Assembly (NCBI GenBank): GCA_030770425.1
Contig: JASJFT010000013.1
Location: 62,001 to 126,000 of the forward strand
Direction: 5' to 3'
Length of the DNA: 64,000 nt
Source of the DNA: Darksidea phi
Lineage: Eukaryota > Ascomycota > Dothideomycetes > Pleosporales > Lentitheciaceae
This document shows positions 24,788 through 33,760 of this stretch, one piece after another; within the stretch, counting starts at the first letter, position 1, and each line of letters opens with the position of its first letter. The notes under the pieces were generated by a model that had not been told where the DNA came from, did no database searches, and saw only the letters and a list, made by a program, of their open reading frames with translations. The position numbers and the translations under genes were made by a program.

Positions 24788-25978
24788 ATGCCGCACTCCC
24801 CCCATGCCTCCATAGACACCGTGTCGAGGCCGGCTTCCACCTCGACCTCCTCCGCCAACGCCTTTCCAAGGCCTGCAGGAGCCACGCTGCTAGTGCCCGA
24901 AACGGTTGGCGAGCAGCTGTCGCCCTCGCGATCCACCTTTTCTTTCGAGTCCTCCCCAAAGTCGGTGCAAGACGCAGAGCAAGCCGTGCTCCACGACGAC
25001 GTCCGCAACAATCGCCCTGCAAGTCGCAATGCAGGGCAGCCGGCGCGCGGCGGCTCGCGCCGGCGTGCCCAGTACTACGAGGAGCAGTTTGCGTACAAGG
25101 ACGACACGACGTCGTCGGCTCGGGAGCGCGTGACCAAGGATGCGCCCATTGTCGCCGACCTGCGTACCAACGTCATCGTATGTCCGGCCCCGCTCTGGCA
25201 CTTTGGCATGCTGCCCCCCCACCGCTGAATTCTACTGACCATGCTTCAGATCAAAGACGAGTACACCCTGGTTACCGATCTCTCGCACCATCTCTCCTTG
25301 CGTTATCAGCGCCCCGAGTCGTCCATCATGATCACCGTCAACCACTCGGCCTGCCTTTTGCTTGGCGGCTCCTTTGAGCCCACGTACCTCCTCACCATCA
25401 CGGCACTGCCTGTCCAGCTGCTGCCCACGACCAACAAGCGCAATGCCGCTCTGATACAGAATTTCATGTCCGAATCCATCGGCGTCCCGCGAGACCGCGG
25501 CATGATCAAGTTCGTGCCCATTCAGGAGGAGTGCATAGCGACCAATGGCATGACCATTCTCGGCGAAATCGAGCGGCTGGAGCAACAGCAGGCAGAGGCG
25601 AATGGAGGACTGTCGCGCGCTCTTACCAAGGCCTCGCGGCGGTCTGCCATGACCAAAGCGAAAAGTAGCTTCCAGCTCAGTCATAAGAGCTCCAAAGCTA
25701 ACACCGAGATAAGAGCAGCTCTCACCCCTCCGCTTCCTAGCCCTGGCCCGTTCGACTCCGGAGTTTCTGTCAACAAAGAAAACGAATCTGCAACCCTCCA
25801 GCCCGTCGATAGCAAAATCAATCCCAAAACCTCCACAAACCACAGACACTCAAAATCTCTCAACGACAAGTCGACTGGATTTGCAATAACTGTTCCTCCG
25901 CCGCCTCCCATCCCGGCGGACAAACCCACGCCCAAGGTCAGCAAGCGAAAGAGTTTGATTTCCATTTTCCGGCGGTGA
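24788..25978 (+). CDS. MIF/tautomerase-fold protein with long disordered tails
   Basis: This is a fungal member of the macrophage migration inhibitory factor / D-dopachrome tautomerase superfamily. Exons 24788-25177 and 25250-25978 (intron 72 nt) give 372 residues. The MIF domain covers about 118-240: VADLRTNVI, LSHHLSLRYQRPESSIMITVN, LLLGGSFEPTYLLTI, then SIGVPRDRGMIKFVPI. An unrelated 115-residue Ser/Thr/Pro-rich segment precedes it. A 130-residue Lys/Ser/Pro-rich tail follows, with a polyproline stretch and a basic end (SKRKSLISIFRR). In classical MIF the catalytic residue is the mature N-terminal proline; here the aligned proline is internal (Pro120 in DAPIVADL). The activity may therefore be lost, moonlighting or dependent on proteolysis. 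The cellular role is unknown. Confidence 0.85.
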
Positions 25979-27705
25979 ATAGTCCTAAAACTAGTCCATC
26001 TCTCCCGTCCGGAATTTGCGGCTTCCGTTATCTTCCACCACTACTCTCAGCCCCCTCCTAGCGATCCCATTGCCGAGGATCCACCCAAACAACAGCACAG
26101 ACATCTACATACCCAAAGGCTATTCCGCCTATCTTTCTTACCCTTTTGGCGTCATTCGGTCTCGGTCTTCGCAGAAACACGGCATTGCATTGGATATGGA
26201 CACAGCATCATGGCGTTCTTGCATGGGAAAGCATGTATAGCATGGAAGCATGGAGTTTGAATTTGACGGGCGGCACGAACAAGACTTTTCTCCAATTGTG
26301 TCCTCATATACCCTTATTAGCATTTCATTTGGCAGTAATGAGGAGGCTCTCTATTCTATACCACATCGCCTTTGTCTACGTGGGCTCGTTGGTCCCAACA
26401 CGACTGCAAAATCCAAATATTATTCGAATCAAAGTTCATATTCCTGGCAAATCTCAGCCCTCGCCTCTCAAGGTTATGTTCCCCACTGTCCGATGGAGGT
26501 GATCGACTATTTGTGCACGACTTCACGCCATTACCGAAAGGGTCTGAAGGACAGACCGATCTGGTCCTTGAGCAGTGGTGTTCGTCAGCATATCAGAAGT
26601 GTTCTATAGTAAGTTTTTTGGGACGATGGAATGACGAGGTGAAAGGAGGTTGACGCGATTGTATGCAGCGCGGGACATCGTATGGAAGTACATGCGTCAC
26701 ACTTCGGCGGGGGAGGTTCGCGAGTGGGCAAGCTCGACGGTAAAGCGTAGAGTCATGCAAAGCCGATGGAAAATGTCGATGATGAAGGAATCCGCACACC
26801 AGACTCGTTCGAACGAAGCGCTCTATTATTTCTGCAGCCAGGTCGCCGGCGTGCTCTGGGTTCGCATAACAGTTCAATTCCAGCATCTCGTGAAGAGGCA
26901 GCGGTGACGAAATAGTGGGAAGAACGGGAGAGAGAACGGTAGCCGGAGCCAGGAGTATGTTCCGAAGAGGTTGTCGTGTATAGCTTTACGTAGTTCTCCG
27001 GGCAGCTTTTCTTTGAGTTGCGTTACGAAGGTGGAAAGTGCCCGCTTTGATAGCGCTGTGTTGCCAGTGCCGAAGTTTCTGTATGGGTTTTAGTCGTATT
27101 GGACTCTTGCCGTGGAGAAGACACGAAAAACTTACTTGATGACCTAGAGAGTACGCTCATTGGGAGGTATATTATCGACTTGGATCCTGCAATGATCGGC
27201 CCCACACATCTGTGCTGACGCGGAATAACATATCGGTAGCGCATCTGCCTGTAAGACAGTAATATCTTGACTAGAATGGTTGTTGGGTTCACCTCTCAAG
27301 CCATCGATGGCCTTGCTGGTAGCGGGACTTTAGGATCGACATCTAGCTCACTCCAGTCGGGATTGTTGAGTGCTTCCATGGTTGTAGTGGATGAGACAAC
27401 GCTCCGCATCTAGCTTAGCGACTCATTGCCCGCTCTATACTCTCGTCTCCCTCCGCTCTATCATCCTTGCGCGGATCACATCATCTTTCTACTTCATTTG
27501 TCTCTGTGCATAACTTTTGCTATTCAAGTGCTTTTACGATACTGACCCTACTACGGATTGCAATACATGAAACCCCCGCAAATGAGTATGATGAATTTGA
27601 TGGAATTTGGTATGGACAATGCCGTCGTTCAATAAGCTCCTCCCAAGTATGTACATCCTGAGGGCGGTCCCCCTTGAGGCTTTAGAAATGATTTTCGCCT
27701 TCGAA
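25979..27705. other. Intergenic region, MIF 3' flank and a decayed gene
   Basis: The first 600 bp are probably the 3' UTR and flank of the MIF-like gene. The stretch 26593-27379 holds the decayed minus-strand gene listed separately. Nothing else is supported. Confidence 0.5.
26593..27379 (-). pseudogene. Decayed hypothetical gene, frame broken several times
   Basis: Coding-like blocks run in order on the minus strand but in different frames: MEALNNPDWSELDVD near the ATG at 27379, then AIDGLRGEPNNHS and RIQVDNIPPNERTL, an in-frame TAG at 27146-27144, then VIK. After an intron with donor GTAAGT, NFGTGNTALSKRALSTF and QLKEKLPGELRKAIHD follow. A further frame change leads to LHEMLELNCYANPEH and AAEIIERFVR. 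No clean splice set joins all blocks, so at least one frameshift and one nonsense codon seem present. Sequencing error is an alternative. I do not recognise the family. Confidence 0.3.
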
Positions 27706-28458
27706 TCATATAAGTCCCAATACAAGCAACAAGACTCCCGTTAGCGGTATCCTCGTCGTCAATCCCGAGGACTCGCCTGGAGCCAGGGGCAACACCGTAA
27801 CCATATCTGGAGATAATCTCGTAGCCGTTGCGCTGGTCGTCGCTATCGTACTTGTGGCACCCAGACCCAGAGTGGTGCTGCTCTGGTCCGCCACTAGAAC
27901 CGGCACTCCCTCGGTACTCTTCGCTGTCGCATCATCATCGACGACCGTCCCGCTCTCCCCCTCCGCCGCGAATGCGAAGTTTTGACTCCAGCTTACGACT
28001 GGAAGATGGTTGCCAATCTCTTCGTTTACGTAGTCTTCCACGAAAATCTTCACCCAGAATACCTGCTCATCTCTCGGGAAGCCGTGTCCAAGGCTTCCAT
28101 TGGCGGGGTTCGGTATGTGCCAATCGAACGAACCGGTGTTTGGTGCATGCGTTGCGATTGTGCCGCAGAAAGAGTTTCGTCCCCATGGAAAGCACGGAGT
28201 GAGGAGGTCATGGCTGTAGCCCCATGAGGTGTTATCCCAGAGCTGAAGAGTGATGTTCTTAAAGTGCTCATTGGCGCTCCATCGAATGGTAGACGTCGAA
28301 CCGGGGACGAGTACGTCTCTGTGAGCTGGATGGAAAATATGTTGAGTGATAATAGACGGCGCTGGAGTAGACGAAGTCGACGTAGGCGATTGAGCGTAGC
28401 CAAGCTGAATAGAGAGGATGTTGACCAAGAGGTAGGGAATTAGAGAGGAAGGTAACAT
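27706..28458 (-). CDS. Kre9/Knh1-like Ser/Thr-rich GPI-anchored wall protein
   Basis: This is a cell-wall or plasma-membrane protein of the fungal Ser-Thr-rich GPI family, whose N-terminal domain resembles yeast Kre9/Knh1 (beta-1,6-glucan assembly). It is a single exon of 250 residues. A signal peptide (LIPYLLVNILSIQLGYAQS) precedes an Ig-like domain with VLVPGSTSTIRWSAN, NITLQLWDNTSWG and GSFDWHIP, ending near FVEDYVN. A Thr/Ser/Ala stalk and a hydrophobic tail (PLTGVLLLVLGLI) follow and fit a GPI signal. N-glycosylation sites are visible (NITL, NTSW, NGSL). The exact biochemical role is unknown. Confidence 0.85.
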   Translation of the reverse strand: MLPSSLIPYLLVNILSIQLGYAQSPTSTSSTPAPSIITQHIFHPAHRDVLVPGSTSTIRWSANEHFKNITLQLWDNTSWGYSHDLLTPCFPWGRNSFCGTIATHAPNTGSFDWHIPNPANGSLGHGFPRDEQVFWVKIFVEDYVNEEIGNHLPVVSWSQNFAFAAEGESGTVVDDDATAKSTEGVPVLVADQSSTTLGLGATSTIATTSATATRLSPDMVTVLPLAPGESSGLTTRIPLTGVLLLVLGLI

Positions 28459-29566
28459 GACTGTGTGCGGCAGGCAAAGTTCCCGAACCTCTCGACCTCC
28501 ACCCTAGTTTTGAGCCAAGGACCTAGATCTTGTTCCACGCAAGAAGGAAGATAACGAGCCGCTACCGCATGGTGAGGCGTGCGAGAGGAGAATCAGCTTC
28601 TCAAAACGTGCGATGCCGCTCAAAGCCCACCTGCCCGACACCGCGAGAACTGACGAGAGGAAAAGAGGCAATAACAATTACCTCCAAAGCCGTCCGAAAA
28701 CCCCTGTGTTACTTTCTCCATAGTGCCGACCCCTCCCGGCAACTGCGCCTGATTACCCCACCAGATATTCCTCAAATCCTGCGCTCGCGTATTAACATGA
28801 TGTCAGGTTCGGGTTCTATGCGCAATAGGTATGCAATATGATTGGTCCGCAATCGCTTTCCATATTAATTGAACCCATGAGGGGTAGATTCCCGAAAGCT
28901 GGATCCGGGGGTCTAAATCGGCATATCAAGGATGTAGAGTCTAGATTGATCGGCTGAGCGTGCTGGGGTGGTGTGATTAAGCGCTACGGAGAGTTTTTCA
29001 CAACTTTCGGATGCATTGCCATATCAATCGCTTGATTGTTACTCTTGAACTCATGACCTCCTCTGTAACTCTCTCATGCATCTTTACGACGTCGTACGGA
29101 GTTGGAGCTATGCGATGGCTTCTTCCGAACATGTCGACAATCTGTCACGCCCTGCACTGGCGAAATGACCCTTGCCTATGCGCAAAGGTTACGCCTTGAG
29201 GTTGAGTGCGCACGATGTGCAACACTGCAACCGTAGTATCGAGGAGTCTTCAGGCGAAGTAAAGAGAAGAACGCACAGAAACAGGCCCAATGACAAGTCG
29301 TCTCGGACAGGCTGGTCCAAGAAATGAAAGAATGAGGCCGATCTCGAAGCTCGCAATCTGAAAATACGAGAGCTCGGTCTAGGAGATTGCGCGTAAAGGC
29401 TGGTCAGTGTCCCAGCATGTGCACGGTCAATATTTCCTTCAAGGGTTTTCCAAATCCGTGCAAATCCAAGCTTCAGGCCCATTGCAGGCTGTTCCCTAAT
29501 GGAAGAGCAAGTAATGGCATGAGCATCAGCGCTATGTTGGGCATCGAGATCGCTGTTGCTGACGAT
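28459..29566. other. Intergenic region
   Basis: The 1.1 kb between two minus-strand secreted-protein genes holds only short frames without domain character. Confidence 0.5.
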
Positions 29567-30154
29567 CTACGTGTTCATGTCAGCATGATAATATCCCTCT
29601 GGCTGTACCGACGGAGTGGGGCGACCATACCCTTCCACTTTCCCAGCTTTCTGGTTATAGTATCCGTTTGATGCTGCAACTGCAACCATAAAAGACCTGG
29701 TTGTGTAGCCTTCATTGTTCGTATTCGCCTTCGTGACCGCACTTCCCCAAAACACGCATTTGATCGTCGTAGTCGATGGCGGGTTCGGACAGTCATCTCC
29801 AACATCTAATGTCGGATCTCGCTCGAAGAAGATGTTGATGGCCTGGCATTCATCTTTCGCGGTGCAGTTGGAAGCGCATGCGTTCGTATCGTAAGAATCT
29901 AAGGTGATGTACCCCAAATACTTGTCAGTCGTGCTGGAAGCATTGAGGTTCTTAAAGGACTGCGTGTAGTTGGACGGCGTGGGCGCGTCGTTGGCGAACG
30001 CGGCGAGGTCTTTGGAGTCGAGAAATGCGAAGGCAGTGTCGGGAGAAATTGTCGGCCCTTTCCCAAGAGGAAGCTTGGTGCATTTGGTGTCTTCCCCCTG
30101 AGCCACAGAAAGCGCCCCAAGCAGTGTGAGGAAGATGAATGAAAGCATTGTCAT
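29567..30154 (-). CDS. Small secreted cysteine-containing protein, PAN/Apple-like
   Basis: This is a predicted extracellular protein of about 195 residues in a single exon. The frame is open up to 30361, but the start at 30154 (or 30148) places a good signal peptide (MLSFIFLTLLGALSVAQG) at the N-terminus. The body carries a PAN/Apple-like pattern frequent in fungal secreted proteins: YLGYITLDSYDTNACASNC, ECQAINIFFERDP, a Cys-Pro-Asn-Pro turn, IKCVFWG, and AASNGYYN near the C-terminus. Six or more cysteines should form disulfides. PAN folds bind protein or carbohydrate; the ligand here is unknown. Confidence 0.75.
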   Translation of the reverse strand: MTMLSFIFLTLLGALSVAQGEDTKCTKLPLGKGPTISPDTAFAFLDSKDLAAFANDAPTPSNYTQSFKNLNASSTTDKYLGYITLDSYDTNACASNCTAKDECQAINIFFERDPTLDVGDDCPNPPSTTTIKCVFWGSAVTKANTNNEGYTTRSFMVAVAASNGYYNQKAGKVEGYGRPTPSVQPEGYYHADMNT

Positions 30155-31804
30155 GAATGGACTTGGGGAGTGAAGTTTGCCGTAGTATCGGTGGTTCTTA
30201 GCGGGAGCGACGGCGAAAAAGGAAAAAGTAGAGAAGAAACTTGTCTCAGCTATCGCCGCAAATAATGTGCCGCAGGTCTTAGACGTAGCTGTCTGGACGC
30301 TTTCAAGAGACGATCCGATAGCAGGCGAAACGAGGCGCACGAAGAGGCTTTGTACCTGCACCCGTGCTAGCCGTGCTCAGTCTGGTCGTCAATAGCGTGA
30401 CGAATGATCGGAACTGGTTGAGCATGGCTTTGAAATGTGGCGCTGAGAGCTGACCCTCGAAGCTTCTTCAAGAGGTCAGATAGCACCTGAGCTCAGCTGT
30501 AGGGCTGTGCGTCGGCAGCTAGGCAAGAACCATCCCAGTCGCAGCTCGAAGCTTGGACGCAAATAATTATAATGTCCGTCGAAAGAGGGATTCAAAAGAA
30601 AACTGATGGGCTCAGGGGAAGGCCTCGTTGGGCGGTAGCTGGGCGCACTAGTGATAGCTGAACTACAGCCCATTCTGAAAATAGAGGTATGGACATCTCG
30701 GACGCTCGACCATTCCAACGCGCCTTCTTGCCGGTCTATGTAGCGAAGATGTCAAAGAATCCAAAGACGAAGTGTTCGATATGTGAAGGCTCGAACATGG
30801 GAAGATCAGACGGAGATCAGCAAGAAGAACATCCGGTCTGTGCTCGGCTTGGCGGCGCCTTACCCATCCTTGGTAATTAGCGATGATGTTTCTCAACACG
30901 ACTCCCGTGCGTACACTTGTTCTGTGCCCAACAAACTAACCTGTTACAGCATAACCTAGCCGCGCTCGAAACTCGTGGCGCATGCGACACAGCTCTCAGT
31001 AAGCCACACATCCAGATGTACACTCCATTACCATTCCTCAACGTGCTCAACACCCCTCTGCACAAAAAAAAAAGTATGTATGTATGTATGCTCTATTATG
31101 GCCATGCACCCCTGGGGTATAGGCCGTTACTATGCGCCAGCTATATATCCTGCTACATTACACTTCCTCCAGTTCAGAAGCTAACCGTAAGACCTGCTTA
31201 TCTATTGTCTAACACCATGCTTAACATAGGAAATAAACAGAGATTATACAAACCTAAGAGAGCGTCTATGCTCGGTCGAAATCCACCCATCACCTGCCTG
31301 AGTCCGCCAGTACCCTTGAGGAGCGCCTCCCCAGCCACTATTGCCGACAACTGCAATAGCTACTTCCCTCGGTAGCAGTTTACCAAGTCGTATTGTTCTT
31401 AAACGGCCCAATGCTGATGAGCAGGTTAAGAGGGCGGCGGCGATTGCGGATGAAGGCGAGGTCTAAAGCGAAAATTCGATCGGGGGTATGAGTATCAGGT
31501 TATGTATGCTGCCGAATAGGTTTCTGTTGTCCCCTCGTGTAATGTGCGCCGTTTTGAAGCTGTCGATTCAACATATAATCAGCGTCATTATGAGCAAAGG
31601 CTTGTTTGGGCCATGGTGTTAAACATATAAGATTGGCGACCTCGTCTACATCGTCGTGGGTTGCAATATGCCAGCCAACATGAAGAAATATGAGAAAGGG
31701 AACGATTCAAAGAAACCCAGTGATCTTCTACGCCTAAGGGGAGTGGTTTTATATGAGGGTCTCGTGGAAAGATAAGCATTAGAATGCTCAGTACCGGACC
31801 TGTC
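30155..31804. other. Intergenic region with short repeats
   Basis: No supported gene. It contains an A-run followed by (GTAT)n at about 31065-31090 and, at 31092-31111, one copy of a 20-bp sequence repeated at 34279-34298. Part of the region is rich in TA dinucleotides, as in eroded repeats. Confidence 0.5.
31092..31111. repeat. 20-bp direct repeat, copy 1
   Basis: Twenty bases from TCTATTATGG to CATGCACCC are identical to 34279-34298 in the same orientation, 3.19 kb apart. In one frame both copies read Tyr-Tyr-Gly-His-Ala-Pro. Confidence 0.85.
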
Positions 31805-33760
31805 TTAGTACCGCCGACCATCAGCCTTAACATGGCTTAGCGGAGTCACCGCATCCATAGTTCCAATCGCCACATGTCCCCTTTCGAACCCTGAACTGGT
31901 GTCTCCCAAACAGAGCTGTACATCCTTCAACCTCCTCGCCTGATCATACCCATCCTCCATCGAGCTAGCAGCGGGCACATTCACATATGGGTTGTCTCTC
32001 AAGATCAAATTTGCACGATCGAGGATCTCCGGTCCGCGCTGTAGCAGTCCGAGGATGGCTGTAGCAGTCGCCGCAAACAGCATAGTCATGGATGCGATAA
32101 GCAAAATCGCAAGCCAGCCTCGATGGCACTCGAGCACGAGATGGTCGGGCGTGACCTCGCCCGTCACGTTCAGCGCCGCGTATTCAGAGCTAATTAATCC
32201 GTCCGCCGATATGTTGAAGTCGCCGGTGACGCCGGTGGGCGCAATGCTCGAGATCCAGAATGTGTTCAACAGCTGCGAAAAGCGTTGTGAGAACACCGTA
32301 TCACCAATAGGGTAGATGTCTGCACCACGCACGCCGGAGGAGCTGTCAACTGTTGGTGAGTAGGGCGACTCGGGATGCGTGAAGTAGTACTCGATAGGTG
32401 TCGAATATATACCGCCAGCGCCTTTGATATCCCAAGGTGTGTCGGCGGCCTGAGCAAAGGCCTCAAAAAAGCCAAAGATCGGAGCAACAGGGCCATCGTA
32501 TGGGGTGATGTCGTCCAGCACAGTCAGCGTGGTCCTATTTCGCGGGTGCCTGGACTCGCGGACGCGGTCCACCTTGCAGTCACTGTTGTGGCAGAATGCG
32601 TGGGCTTCGACATATGTTGTTGTGAGCGTGCATGATGCATTGGTGACGGTTTCGTAGCTGAAGGACGTGAAGACAAGATGTTGCGCTCCTTCTCGATGAA
32701 AGAAGACCATGTCGCGAAACCAGATGCCGAACGATCGAACAGAGTTTACGAAGAGAGTGCTATTCAAAATATCAAGACGCTCCTCTTGACCTTTCGCTGG
32801 CCAGTGGTCCAGTTTGCAGTCGGTGAACATGTACATAGTCTCAAGGACAAAGCTCATGTTGGCGGAGCCTGTAGCTGTTTTAGGTACAGCCGGCAGCCCA
32901 ATGAGTGAAGAATAATTACAACCCGCACCAGGTAGGGCGTTGTACCAACCGTCACCATCAGGCAATGCGCCCCCGCTTCTGCATGCTTCCACCATGGGGA
33001 TCTTGAGGTTGCTAAAGGTGTCCATGGCGCCGAGCTTGGTGTCTTGAGTCGCTAGGAGCGCGCTGGTGAATGTGCCAACAACCGTAGAGATGATGTCCTC
33101 TCCTGCCGACGACATAGGTTTTTGGTATCGCGTAGCTGAGTTGTAGTCTAAGTAACTGAAGTCCCAAGGAAGCGAGACTTTGTTTGGCACAACGTCAATA
33201 ACCCGAATCGCTGCTTGGCCGCCAAGTGGTGAAAAAGCCCATAGTGCAAGAAGGAAAGGAGCCAAGAAGTTGAACGCGCGAAGGCGGATTGGCGTCGTTA
33301 TAGCGCTGAATACCGTCCGGCTACTTAGAAGATATTCCAGACTCAGCACCGAAATGCCGCGTTCAAGCTTCCATGACGCAACCGTCTTTAGGAAGCTCCC
33401 GGCGATGGCGGCGAAGATGATAGGGAATATGGTGGGCCCATATCTTGAAGCGGACAGTAGCTCGCGCACAACCTTCGTGTCGGAGGGTCTACCTTCGTAG
33501 TTCAGAACAAGAAATCCGTAGATAATGAAAAGGAGCGGAGGAATGGCAAGCAGCGTATCAGCAGTAAATCGAAGGAGGGTCTGGAGAGAAAGGAGCCTGC
33601 GAATGGGTTTCCCGTGTACGAAGTTGTTGGTCGCGGGAGCGGCGTTATTGGAGTTGTACAAGGAGGGATGCGGTTCGTTCTGCTCGACTCTTGAGTAAAC
33701 AGCCTTTTCGTTGGTCGTGCTCTGGACTTGCGTCCGTAGCTCATGTTCGCTTTGTTCCAT
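31805..33760 (-). CDS. Fungal multi-pass membrane protein of unknown function
   Basis: I recognise the architecture as a large Pezizomycotina membrane-protein group without assigned function. It is a single exon of 651 residues. A soluble N-terminus is followed by membrane segments near 70-92 (LLAIPPLLFIIYGFLVL), 110-132 and 170-190 (FNFLAPFLLALWAFSP). A long extracytoplasmic domain of about 370 residues has N-glycosylation sites (NYSS, NMSF, NSTL, NASC, NRTT) and paired cysteines. One more helix lies near 560-585 (WLAILLIASMTMLFAATATA) before a cytosolic tail. It is not an obvious transporter or enzyme. The flanks are gene-poor. Confidence 0.8.
   Translation of the reverse strand: MEQSEHELRTQVQSTTNEKAVYSRVEQNEPHPSLYNSNNAAPATNNFVHGKPIRRLLSLQTLLRFTADTLLAIPPLLFIIYGFLVLNYEGRPSDTKVVRELLSASRYGPTIFPIIFAAIAGSFLKTVASWKLERGISVLSLEYLLSSRTVFSAITTPIRLRAFNFLAPFLLALWAFSPLGGQAAIRVIDVVPNKVSLPWDFSYLDYNSATRYQKPMSSAGEDIISTVVGTFTSALLATQDTKLGAMDTFSNLKIPMVEACRSGGALPDGDGWYNALPGAGCNYSSLIGLPAVPKTATGSANMSFVLETMYMFTDCKLDHWPAKGQEERLDILNSTLFVNSVRSFGIWFRDMVFFHREGAQHLVFTSFSYETVTNASCTLTTTYVEAHAFCHNSDCKVDRVRESRHPRNRTTLTVLDDITPYDGPVAPIFGFFEAFAQAADTPWDIKGAGGIYSTPIEYYFTHPESPYSPTVDSSSGVRGADIYPIGDTVFSQRFSQLLNTFWISSIAPTGVTGDFNISADGLISSEYAALNVTGEVTPDHLVLECHRGWLAILLIASMTMLFAATATAILGLLQRGPEILDRANLILRDNPYVNVPAASSMEDGYDQARRLKDVQLCLGDTSSGFERGHVAIGTMDAVTPLSHVKADGRRY

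Noticed and set aside
24439..25377. 312-codon plus-strand frame overlapping the MIF-like gene
   Set aside because: Arg/Ser/Pro/Ala-rich shadow of GC-rich DNA; the overlapping frame carries the conserved MIF domain.
27225..27305. tRNA-like stretch (GGTAGCGC, anticodon-like CTGTAAG, GGGTTCACC)
   Set aside because: No acceptor stem pairing can be formed, the anticodon stem is mismatched and the T loop lacks the conserved purine-A pattern. It also overlaps the decayed coding region.
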